A stretch of DNA of 64,000 nucleotides from Mesorhizobium caraganae (GTDB taxonomy: Bacteria > Pseudomonadota > Alphaproteobacteria > Rhizobiales > Rhizobiaceae). The position numbers and the translations under genes are program-made. The stretch covers positions 62,001 through 126,000 of the forward strand of contig NZ_JAFCGY010000008.1 of assembly GCF_016836705.1 (NCBI RefSeq), read 5' to 3'. A model generated the notes under the pieces. That model had not been told where the DNA came from, did not search any database, and saw only the letters and a list, made by a program, of their open reading frames with translations. Shown piece after piece: positions 16,191 through 24,179 of this stretch; the stretch's first letter is position 1, and each line of letters begins with the position of its first letter.

Positions 16191-18196
16191 TCACACTAGA
16201 TCTGAGAATACGTCATCCGGATCGGGTACGAGCGGCGCGAGTCGGATGTTCGCTCGGCGACCTTCCTCGTGGAACCAGAGATCAACTATTTTGGTGTCGT
16301 CGCTGGATGGCCGGGGAGACGCGTCCCTGACCCGGAACGTCGTCGGCAAATTCACGGATGTTCCGAACACCAACGCGTGCTGCTTGGGGAGGGATGGCAA
16401 CCGTTTGAGAACCGCTTCGGAGATAAATGGAGTCATCTGGCGGATTTGCGACAGGTCGTCTGGGTTCTGAATGCGGTGAACGACAAAGTTGGAGCACTGA
16501 GACAACACGGTTTTTGAAAGCTCACTTGGCCTCTGTGATGCTACCATGAGGAACATACCGTACTTGCGACCCTCCTTGGCTATCCGCTCAAAAACCTTCG
16601 CTGCGTCCAACGCATAACGGGAGGGTGTGGAGGCAATATAGCGATGAGCTTCTTCAAGCAGCAAGTGAACTGGGAAGCGGTTGCGCGGATCGGCTTGCCG
16701 CAGCAGCCTAAACGTCATGCGTGCGAGAACCGAGCAGAAAAGCTCGACGACGTCATCCGATACGGCGTTCATATCGACGATCACGACCTGACTGGTCTTA
16801 GTCAGGCCACTGCCCTTCGCGGTCAGCCCGAGGATTCGGGCGAGGAATTCGCTCTGACCTTCACCCGCTTGCCCCCCGACTGGCAGTGAGTGGCGTAGAA
16901 ATTCATACTCCCGACGCTCCTCAAGCGATTTGAGGCGGGTGACCATCTGCGAGCAGTAGTCACGAATCTGACGGTTGCCGTGTGCCTCCTCGTAAAGGAT
17001 GGCGAGATCCATTGCCTCTCCTAGTGAGCGGAAATCGAAAGGGATGTTTTCGTAATCCGGCAGCTTCAACTCGTCGATAACAAAGGCATTCTCGCCGACG
17101 AGAAAGTCGTCCAAACCTGGGGCATCAGCCAGCTGACCGTAGCTAATTGCGATGAAAGGTTGGATGGATTGCAGATTGATTTCACCAGTGTTGAATCGCT
17201 GGAGGATGCCAACTATCCGGTCATGCTTGGACGGACTACTGGAATCGTCGCGCACGATCTGCGTGATACATTTGGCAAGGATGTGGTTCTTCACGCCGCC
17301 GAGATCGTCTGCACCAGCTTCTGAGAACATCGTTGAAAGGCCAAGCGCCATACGCAGTATGGGACCTGCGTGCGTTCGCTCGCCTGGAGCAGAAGTTCCC
17401 ACTCTGAGAGGTCCAGAAACCAATGGGGCAAGCGGAAACCAGTTGCTGTTCCATTGAGTATAACTCGGTCGACCCCAATACCGCCCGGCTTTGCCAGTGG
17501 TTCGAGCGCCTGCCGATACTCGCCGTTGACGTCGAACACCACAAACGTGGCACCTCGGGCATGATGTTCGTCCGGTTTTTCAAAAAGCTCCTGTAGAATC
17601 GAAGCGACTGTGCACGACTTTCCGCTGCCCGTGTTGCCAAGCACTGCGACGTGACCACCGAAGAAATCGTCGAGGCGGACCTTCACCGCATAGTCCTCGA
17701 ACACGACGGACTGACCGATGCTTAAAACACGAAAGCGGGTGGCGTTCGCCGGCACACAGATTTGCCCGTCAGGCCCGATGCCGGCCTCAGCCTCGGTTTT
17801 CGTCTCAAATATCCTGTCGAGTTCGCTATCGAGAGCATACAATGCGTCGGCATAGAGCGAAGGGAAGACCGACACACCGAACCGGAACTTTCCGTCCCCT
17901 GAAGCAGGCAGCATGCCTACGGGCACCGCGTCGAGGAATTTCGCCGATCCGGCCCTGTCGAGGTCGCCTCTCGAGGATGCAGCAGCATCACGTTCGCGCA
18001 GCCCCACAACTTCAGCGACAACATATTCGGCGTGAGTCGGTATCATCAGGAACGAGCCCAAACGTGCGACGTAATGCACGTCGTCAAAGCCCACGACCGT
18101 GAAGTTGTCGGTTCCCGCGTGCATCTCGACCACGAACCTGTCAGCTGCCACTGATGTGACCTTGCCGACGGCGCGTTTGCGATCGTCGTGACTCAT
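16191..18196 (-). pseudogene. herA: HerA-type ATPase of a SIR2-HerA pair, interrupted by a frameshift
   Basis: Two overlapping frames together form one HerA helicase. The N-terminal part (17370-18196) has the HerA barrel and Walker A GNTGSGKS at residues 187-194. The C-terminal part (16191-17368) has Walker B-type PVHLLLEEAHRYI, the GRKYGMFLMVASQRPSELS segment and the Arg-finger region. Continuity breaks after SEWELLLQASERTQ, and the protein resumes in another frame as GPILRMALGLS. Restoring one base in the CC at 17365-17366 would rejoin the frames. The start overlaps the SIR2 stop (ATGA). HerA partners SIR2-type NADases in known anti-phage systems. This is either a true inactivation or a base-calling error; the latter cannot be excluded. 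Confidence 0.82.
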
Positions 18197-19533
18197 TCGG
18201 TATCGTCCTTGTCCGGAGCCAATTCCTTCATCACTTTGCGAACGGCGTCGTCGATACGCTCGCTTGGCCGCTGAGGCATGAACCGATCGACCATCGTGTC
18301 GAAATAATGCGCTCTTGTACCTGGCTCGGGACCGTCGCCACCGATTATCCAGATCCGCGGATCACCAAGGGCGCGCAGTTTGGCAATCTCTCCGGGTGCG
18401 TCCGGCGACGCAAAGATAATCAACCGAAAGGTCGGTATTGTCAGCGCCTGGTAAATGATGTTGTTCAGGTGCTCATCCCCGAACCCGTAGCCCGAAGTCA
18501 CAAGCACGCTTTGCTCGCGGACGATGCGCGACTGGAATTCGCGAAAGAGGTCGGCATACGGTGACCCTAGACTCGAGTTCTGCTTTGCCGGCGTGGGAAA
18601 GATCATCATCTTGGCGCTGCCGTCGGCCGGCCACTTCTCACGGATTGGGAACAGGCCGTGATCGTCTTCGGTCCAGCTGATCGATCCGTGTAACTTGCAT
18701 AGGTAGACAAACGCATCGACCGCCGACCATTTGCGGTTTGAAAGATCGAGCTGCTCAGCCAAGGCGTAGCGAAATGTGGAGGGATTGAAACGCCGCTCTA
18801 TGATGCCGGAGAAACCGTTGGCATAAGGAATGCCGAGACGGTCCATCGCAGTTTCATTGAACAGATCATAATTCGTGGTGAACACCCATGGCCGGGGTAG
18901 GCTTCGGTCGCGCAGCACTAATTTTCGGTAGAACTTCTCATAAAGGTCGCGGACAGCTGTATCCCCCTGCGCGAAAGCACCGTCGGTGCACCGCTCCCAG
19001 AGGAATGCCTGGACCTTGTTGATTACCTCCGTCAGCTCTTTGGCTCGCGCCCAATGGGATGATTTCGCGCTGCGTTGGGAGACGAAACGAAGACTGTGCA
19101 ATACCTCCATCAAGCGCTCAAGGTTGCGCGCGTACTCATCTTCCAGTTCGACGCCCGCCTCTTGGAGAATGGCTACTTCTTCTTTGGTTAGAAGCCAGTC
19201 AGGCGGCTCTACAGGGAGCACGTCGGCGCTGCCTTCGCCTAATAGATCCTCGTCTTCCGCACCCTGCTGTGCGGCTGCCAACGCTTGGATGGTAGTGTTG
19301 CAAAATATCTCAGCGAGGGGCTGCATGGTTGAGATGCCTCGCTCCTCTCCGTCGACACGCAACGAGGAGCAGCCAGCGCCCAACAGGAACGCCACGTTGC
19401 GCGCGTTCAGGGCATCGGCGATGCCTTTTTGAACTGTCTCGACTCCTTGGGACCAATCTATGTTGGCCGGTGTCGAATCGCCGTTGCGGACAATCTGGAA
19501 TTGGCGTCGCGGCGCCCCATCCTCGTCAACCAT
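18193..19533 (-). CDS. SIR2-domain NADase-like defence protein
   Basis: 446 aa. SIR2 fold motifs are visible: AFLLGAGCS at 48-56 (NAD phosphate loop), TTNYD at 219-223 and LHGS at 281-284, where the His is the usual catalytic position. SIR2-HerA pairs are described anti-phage systems in which HerA controls NAD+ depletion by the SIR2 enzyme. The ATG at 19531-19533 is preceded by a purine-rich GGGGGAAGAAGAGGG; a longer open frame upstream lacks support. The stop overlaps the HerA start by four bases. If HerA is truly broken, the SIR2 protein may be uncontrolled, silent or dependent on a different partner. Confidence 0.88.
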   Translation of the reverse strand: MVDEDGAPRRQFQIVRNGDSTPANIDWSQGVETVQKGIADALNARNVAFLLGAGCSSLRVDGEERGISTMQPLAEIFCNTTIQALAAAQQGAEDEDLLGEGSADVLPVEPPDWLLTKEEVAILQEAGVELEDEYARNLERLMEVLHSLRFVSQRSAKSSHWARAKELTEVINKVQAFLWERCTDGAFAQGDTAVRDLYEKFYRKLVLRDRSLPRPWVFTTNYDLFNETAMDRLGIPYANGFSGIIERRFNPSTFRYALAEQLDLSNRKWSAVDAFVYLCKLHGSISWTEDDHGLFPIREKWPADGSAKMMIFPTPAKQNSSLGSPYADLFREFQSRIVREQSVLVTSGYGFGDEHLNNIIYQALTIPTFRLIIFASPDAPGEIAKLRALGDPRIWIIGGDGPEPGTRAHYFDTMVDRFMPQRPSERIDDAVRKVMKELAPDKDDTE

Positions 19534-19638
19534 CCCTCTTCTTCCCCCATATATGCGAGCACCAAGAATATGCCGCAGTAGTGGCCCACCGTTCAAATTA
19601 AAGCAAAGAACAACGACCGGCAGGTCAACACCTGCAAA

Positions 19639-20631
19639 CTACGCTGCTTTGAAGCGATCTGCTGAAAGCCGTTGCATGAGCGGCTCCGCTTCGGACCAAC
19701 GATAGATGTCCCCGCGCAGAAACCGAAGTTCGTCGTCGAGATTCTCCTCAGCGATTTCGGCCCACCAGGCCTTTGGTCGACCGTCGCTGCCATCCGACCA
19801 TCGATATCCACGCGCCTTCAGATGATCCTTCATCTCGAAGGGGCTGTTCTCAGCCCACACCTGGACGCGGAGTCGTTGGCTTGCAGCATAGAGCTCAGCG
19901 AATGGCGTTACGTCGCTGCCGGCGAGCGGTCTTGCAAGAATTTCGAGGAGGGCATGGCAATCATCGGTTGCGCGGTGTCCTTCATGGAACAGGCCTGATT
20001 GTCCGACGAGATAACCGAGTTTGTTGCCTTCGAAGCCGTGATCCGCCCAACGGATTTCCGTCACCGAGCAGGCCCACGGTTTTGGGATGAACGATGGCGA
20101 CAGACGCTCGCAAAACGGTCTGTCGAAACCGGCATTGTGGGCAATGACGAGATCGGCCGGCTCGATAAGTGCGTCGAGAGCGCCGAGATCCACAGACTGT
20201 CCAGCCACCATCTCGTCGGTAATGCCGGTGAGGCGGGTGATCTCCGCCGGTATCGGGCCTGATGGTTGCCGCAACGCGCTGAATACGCCGACGACATCGC
20301 CGATCATCCCTGCATCGTCATAGGTGAAGGCGACAGCGCCGATTTCTATCACCTCGTCGCGGGCATGATTGAGACCAGTCGTCTCGACATCGACCAGGAC
20401 GGCTAACCTCGGAAATCTGCTGCTGGCGCGATCGATGATCGGGCGGGGCACCAGCTTTCGCAAAACCTTGAATCGCCCGGTGTCTTCTAGGAGTTGCACC
20501 AGATCATCCTCAGTTCCCGGCGCAACAATGGGCTGTTTCCCGGCAGGCCGAGCCGGAGCAACGCGTCGCGGTGTTTCCCTGTAGCTGGGATCAAGGTCGA
20601 ACAGATCGAACTGTCCAGAAAGTGCTTTCAT
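19639..20631 (-). CDS. DEDDh 3'-5' exonuclease (DnaQ-like)
   Basis: 330 aa. The Exo I motif VDVETTG has Asp81 and Glu83. Exo II is AHNAGFDRPF with Asp170, and Exo III is HRATDDCHA with His219 and Asp224, so it is a DEDDh enzyme related to the DNA polymerase III epsilon proofreading subunit. The N-terminal 75 residues and the C-terminal Trp-rich segment (WSDGSDGRPKAWWAEI) are outside the nuclease fold and are common in stand-alone relatives. The start could also be 20658. It lies between the putative PD-(D/E)xK gene and SIR2-HerA on the same strand, so a defence-related role is likely but unproven. Confidence 0.85.
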   Translation of the reverse strand: MKALSGQFDLFDLDPSYRETPRRVAPARPAGKQPIVAPGTEDDLVQLLEDTGRFKVLRKLVPRPIIDRASSRFPRLAVLVDVETTGLNHARDEVIEIGAVAFTYDDAGMIGDVVGVFSALRQPSGPIPAEITRLTGITDEMVAGQSVDLGALDALIEPADLVIAHNAGFDRPFCERLSPSFIPKPWACSVTEIRWADHGFEGNKLGYLVGQSGLFHEGHRATDDCHALLEILARPLAGSDVTPFAELYAASQRLRVQVWAENSPFEMKDHLKARGYRWSDGSDGRPKAWWAEIAEENLDDELRFLRGDIYRWSEAEPLMQRLSADRFKAA

Positions 20632-20736
20632 CAAATCGTCCGGCCAGGAGAGTAACAATCAATTCCGACAGGGTAAGATGGCATGGTTGACCGTTCTCCA
20701 TGCAATTGGGGCGACTCGAGCCCAGCCTTGCAATCG

Positions 20737-21729
20737 CTATTTTGCGATTATACGCTGTCTGCTACCGGGGCGTGATCGACGGTCGATGAGTATGGTTCCG
20801 TCCGGACCAGCCGAAACGTTCCGCTCTCTCCGACCCTCGTAAGATTGCGACCTGTCGGCAATAATTGCGAATATCTCGGCTGTCCGGCGGCGGCGTTCTT
20901 GTTCACCATCAGGCCGCTCCTGTATGGCAGCGAAGACTTTCTTGTCGAGGCCGAAATAGACACCATCTTCAATCTCGCGACCAACGTATCCGTCGGAAAC
21001 GTCTGCCAGCAGATCCGTCGTTGGTTCGTCCAGGAAGAAGGAATATGCCTTGGCGAGCGCGTCGAGAACGTCGAAGTTGACGCCGCTGCCCTTGCCGTCA
21101 ACGGGAGGGTCGGACACGAACCCTTCGGTACCGGCGCTCCTGAGCATGAAGAAACTTGCACACCGGGTCTTTGGCGCCTTGCCATTGACTGAATGGAGGG
21201 CGGACACTTGCCCGAGCGCCTTGCTCACAGCACTTGCCGCCGGCCGCCGAATCCGCCCCTTGCTTTCGAAGACATGACTCTCCGTGCGGCGTATGCCGAT
21301 GAAATCGGGACGGCTCTTTGCGGCTGGCGGGGACGCGCCCGTCTTCGGGGCAAGTGGAGTAGTCGGTGAAGTCCACGAGCAACTCGACAGCCCACCCACA
21401 TGGACGAGATATTCAATCTTCATCCTGTCCTGCGCGTACCAATGGGTGAATGCCTCGCCGAGCAGGAAGGAAACACCGACCTTCTCCGACTGCTCGAGAT
21501 TGCGGAAGTAAAGCGTCGTGTTTAGCGCATTGTCGAGATAGCCAGTCGCCATCGCGACCAGCATTCGTTCCCTCCACCTACCCACGACGCGCACGGCCGC
21601 CCTTCGGCTCGGATACCCCACGGTTAGCAGTGACCGGATAATGTCCGCACGCGTTGCGGTCAGTGCGACGGTTCCGTTCAGCTTCTTGAAACGTCCCGAG
21701 AAATTCACCGACGTAACGTTCCCGGCCAT
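20737..21729 (-). CDS. Putative PD-(D/E)xK-type nuclease, unknown family
   Basis: 330 aa. A candidate PD-(D/E)xK core is visible as RPDFIGI (Asp142) followed 13 residues later by FESKGR (Glu155, Lys157), with a hydrophobic strand before it. The N-terminal 110 residues contain two likely helices (ERMLVAMATGYLDNALN). The C-terminal end is basic. The start ATG at 21727-21729 has GGAGG upstream and sits 2 nt after the RES toxin stop. That tight spacing places it in the RES-Xre operon and suggests an accessory nuclease. I cannot name the family, and the nuclease call rests on one motif. Confidence 0.6.
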   Translation of the reverse strand: MAGNVTSVNFSGRFKKLNGTVALTATRADIIRSLLTVGYPSRRAAVRVVGRWRERMLVAMATGYLDNALNTTLYFRNLEQSEKVGVSFLLGEAFTHWYAQDRMKIEYLVHVGGLSSCSWTSPTTPLAPKTGASPPAAKSRPDFIGIRRTESHVFESKGRIRRPAASAVSKALGQVSALHSVNGKAPKTRCASFFMLRSAGTEGFVSDPPVDGKGSGVNFDVLDALAKAYSFFLDEPTTDLLADVSDGYVGREIEDGVYFGLDKKVFAAIQERPDGEQERRRRTAEIFAIIADRSQSYEGRRERNVSAGPDGTILIDRRSRPGSRQRIIAK

Positions 21730-21731
21730 CG

Positions 21732-22316
21732 TCAGGCACCTCCCCGAAGGGAGACACCAATAGACTGCAGAGCTGCTATCAGGTCTGGGTGCCGCACCAG
21801 ATTTGTTGCTGGCGACGCGTCCAGCTTTCCCTCAATGGCTCTATCGTAAACGGCCACACACTCGGCGGATGTGAGACGGGATGCATAAAGCAGACCGTCA
21901 ATCGCGAAGGCGCCATGAATCGCCGCGCTGAGTTGCCGCCCCTGCCGGTGCCTCTTGGCTCGAGCGGCGTCGGTGCTGACTCCCAACCTGAGGAGGCCCG
22001 AGGTCCGCAGATCGAGTACCGTGAGCGGAGAAGTCGCCGTAATCTCCGCTACGGCCCACTCTTCGATCTCGCTTTGATCAAGGACACGCTTCATCCTGCC
22101 CTCGAACCTGTCCCGGACGATGGTCTCGGCAATTGCCGTTGCAAGGTCGCGGGCGATGTAGACGAGTTGAAACGTCCTATCCGGACTTGAGAAGCGTGTG
22201 TGTCCAAAACCCATCCCCAACGGCGTCGCCATATGCGCGGCGCGCATCACGCGGAGGTATGAACGCGGCTGAAATTCGAGAGCGAGGTCCGCGACTGTCT
22301 TGGGATCAAGCTTCAC
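21732..22316 (-). CDS. RES-domain toxin (NAD+ phosphorylase type)
   Basis: 194 aa, starting at a GTG 3 nt after the antitoxin stop. The RES pattern is present: SYLRVMRAAH, GFGHTRFSSP, then a strand-helix VYIARDLATAIAETIVRDRF and the second half with SRLTSAECVAVYDRA. RES toxins degrade NAD+ and are paired with Xre/MbcA/ParS-type antitoxins such as the upstream gene. The order antitoxin then toxin is typical of this class. The length is slightly above the common 150-170 aa. Autorepression by the antitoxin is expected for the family. Confidence 0.85.
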   Translation of the reverse strand: MKLDPKTVADLALEFQPRSYLRVMRAAHMATPLGMGFGHTRFSSPDRTFQLVYIARDLATAIAETIVRDRFEGRMKRVLDQSEIEEWAVAEITATSPLTVLDLRTSGLLRLGVSTDAARAKRHRQGRQLSAAIHGAFAIDGLLYASRLTSAECVAVYDRAIEGKLDASPATNLVRHPDLIAALQSIGVSLRGGA

Positions 22317-22319
22317 GAT

Positions 22320-23036
22320 TTAGCTGAAGTCACGTTCGGCGGCAGCAACAACCTCGTTCACCTGTCCAGCCTTGAGAAGGTCGAGGGGAGCGCCCCCGAT
22401 GCTGGGCTTCGGCTGTATCAGCCATTGCCAGGCCGCGCGAGAATTACGGATGATGCTGGTGACTTCAGACATCCCCTCGACCGGCCGGCCATCCACAAAT
22501 TGTGCCAAGGGAAAGACGTGCTTTCGTTCGCCTTTCAGCAAGCCGATGACGGCTCCGCGTCTTTGCCAATCATGGAGTGTGGATCGTCTTGTTCCAAAGG
22601 CCCTCTCAATATCACTCGGCCCTGCAACCGGCCCGGCCCAGTCTTCGAGGCGTACCGCTGTTGAATATTCCGCGACACGTCGCCGACCTTCCTCGAGATC
22701 TACTACGTCGCCGAGTCCTGCGCCGTGGCTGACCTCAACAGGCCTTTCAATGTCGAACTTGATTAGCTTGCCGTCGCCTCGACCAGCGAGATCCGCAACC
22801 ACTGTCTCCATTGCCTGGGCAAGATTCTTTTCATGGACCAGAATCTGACGCTGGTTCTCCTCCGAAAGCCGGACAGCTGCCGCAGTTACCGCAGCTACCA
22901 TTTTGCTCTTGCCCTTTAGCGCTGATCGGGGGATTCCAGGATTGTGCCGTGCCAGCACTTCGAGAATGTCGGCGACGGCTGCACTGCTCACATTAACCTG
23001 CACGCCCGTTCCAGATTTCCGAACCGTTGCGACCAT
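22320..23036 (-). CDS. Xre/MbcA/ParS-type antitoxin
   Basis: 238 aa, longer than most antitoxins of this class because of an N-terminal helical extension of about 130 residues (ALKGKSKMVAAVTAAAVRL...). The middle has an HTH-like segment, AFGTRRSTLHDWQRRGAVIGL. The C-terminus shows the toxin-binding signature: SRAAWQWLIQPKPSIGGAPLDLLKAGQ...VVAAAERDF. The start at 23036 is decided by a strong GGAGGTCGCC just upstream. It forms a pair with the RES toxin and probably also represses the operon that continues into the nuclease genes. Confidence 0.82.
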   Translation of the reverse strand: MVATVRKSGTGVQVNVSSAAVADILEVLARHNPGIPRSALKGKSKMVAAVTAAAVRLSEENQRQILVHEKNLAQAMETVVADLAGRGDGKLIKFDIERPVEVSHGAGLGDVVDLEEGRRRVAEYSTAVRLEDWAGPVAGPSDIERAFGTRRSTLHDWQRRGAVIGLLKGERKHVFPLAQFVDGRPVEGMSEVTSIIRNSRAAWQWLIQPKPSIGGAPLDLLKAGQVNEVVAAAERDFS

Positions 23037-23547
23037 GGCGACCTCCATTTCTGTGACGCACATTTAGTCCGGATTGTCCGAATTGTCCAGATCGTGGATG
23101 CGACTTGTCTTCTGGCTCTCATAACGAGGCGCTCGGCATTCGCGAAATGATGAGAGGCGCGCTGTCCTTTTTATGGGCAGGCGCCGAGACATCAGAAAAG
23201 GTCCTCGATGTCGCTTTCACTTTCCCTTGTGGCGCGGCGGCACGACGAGTTCAAGGCCAAGAGCGGAAAGTGCCGCATCAGCGTGCGCAGCTGGAGCGCG
23301 GGCTCCCTGGCGTCGGATGCAGTGCCCAGGCGCAGATGGATCTTGCTGCCCAGCGCGCGCCATGTGAGGCCGGTCTGCTTGCAGGCGCGGCACAGGATAG
23401 CGCCGAGTTGCTTTTCGTTGCGGGCGATCCGATCGGTGACGGCGAGCCTCCGGGGAGAATGCCAGTTTACCCCTGTGATGTATGGCGCAGGTATCGTGAG
23501 AAATCCACGTCTAGCGACCATCACTAATTAATGCACGTCGCTGCACA
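23037..23547. other. Divergent intergenic region with one doubtful minus-strand frame
   Basis: About 510 bp between the divergent antitoxin gene and the QueC-like operon. A 110-codon minus-strand frame (23192-23524) reads ARNEKQLGAILCRACKQTGL. It matches nothing I know and has no clear ribosome site, so it is not called. The left end should carry the promoter of the RES-Xre operon. Confidence 0.4.
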
Positions 23548-23588
23548 TTGACAATGTCAGATAAAAATATCAATACATCTGACATTGT
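23548..23588 (+). promoter_or_regulatory. Promoter with overlapping 12-bp inverted-repeat operator
   Basis: TTGACA (23548-23553) and CAATAC (23571-23576) are spaced by 17 bases. Exact 12-bp inverted arms ACAATGTCAGAT (23551-23562) and ATCTGACATTGT (23577-23588) flank an AT-rich 14-bp spacer. The arms overlap both promoter elements, as expected for a repressor site. The HTH-ImmA/IrrE protein encoded in the same operon is the obvious candidate regulator. Confidence 0.7.
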
Positions 23589-23598
23589 GGAGATTCCA

Positions 23599-23751
23599 AT
23601 GAGTGACGGTCCGCATAAAAGCCTGCCATTGCGTCCTAAATATCGGCGTGTCGCTGAATGGGCGTACAAGCCAGCATTTTCTATCTCCGAGGTCTGCGAA
23701 GCGACCGAATCCGCGCTGGTTCAGGACGCTAATATGGAGTGCGCGGTGTGA
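23599..23751 (+). CDS. 50-aa leader protein of the QueC-like operon
   Basis: The ATG at 23599 has GTGGAG seven bases upstream; an earlier ATG at 23554 would lie inside the operator. The product reads MSDGPHKSLPLRPKYRRVAE and ends near DANMECAV. It has no hydrophobic stretch. Its stop overlaps the start of the next gene (GTGA), so it is probably translated and coupled to it. No family is recognised. It could be a substrate, a regulator or an inhibitor within the system. Confidence 0.6.
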   Translation: MSDGPHKSLPLRPKYRRVAEWAYKPAFSISEVCEATESALVQDANMECAV

Positions 23752-24179
23752 TCAGGCAGCTGATTGACATTGTGGACGGTGGCGACCTTTTCAGCAGGCA
23801 GCCGGATGAATTGCAGCGGCAGCTGCAGGAGCTGCGCGACGATCCGGCGGTGCACCCACTGGCCGCAAACGCGATCGAGTGCACCCAAATGGCCGTCCAG
23901 CAAGGCTTGCAAGGACGTGATGCGGTCCAGGACGGGATTGTCACGGCCTTGAGCGAGCGTCTGCATGCGAACGCGCGAACTACTGAGGAGCACTATATCG
24001 TCGAGCGCGGGCCAGGTGCAAGCCGTACCATCCGCAATCGCATGGGCGAAGTCAGCGCTAGAATGAACGAGGATGGCTCGTTCACCCGTATCGCTCGTTC
24101 GCTTTTCGTTGACCGTACGGTCGCCATCACGAGAACTCCCGCGGCGCGCAACGGTCTTGATGATGGGGTTTCCCTATGA
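23748..24179 (+). CDS. 143-aa protein of unknown function in the QueC-like operon
   Basis: The GTG at 23748 was chosen because GGAG lies 8 nt upstream and it overlaps the stop of the 50-aa gene. The N-terminal half is helical and Gln-rich (DELQRQLQELRDDPAVHPL, ALSERLHANAR). The second half has a strand-rich EHYIVERGPGASRTIRNRMGE region. There is no membrane segment or catalytic motif. Its stop overlaps the ATG of the QueC-like gene (ATGA). By analogy with Qat and type IV CBASS, where QueC-like enzymes modify a partner protein, it could be the partner; that is inference only. Confidence 0.65.
   Translation: MIRQLIDIVDGGDLFSRQPDELQRQLQELRDDPAVHPLAANAIECTQMAVQQGLQGRDAVQDGIVTALSERLHANARTTEEHYIVERGPGASRTIRNRMGEVSARMNEDGSFTRIARSLFVDRTVAITRTPAARNGLDDGVSL

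Noticed and set aside
23192..23524. 110-codon minus-strand frame between the antitoxin and the QueC-like operon
   Set aside because: No ribosome site, no family resemblance, and competing frames of similar length on the plus strand.
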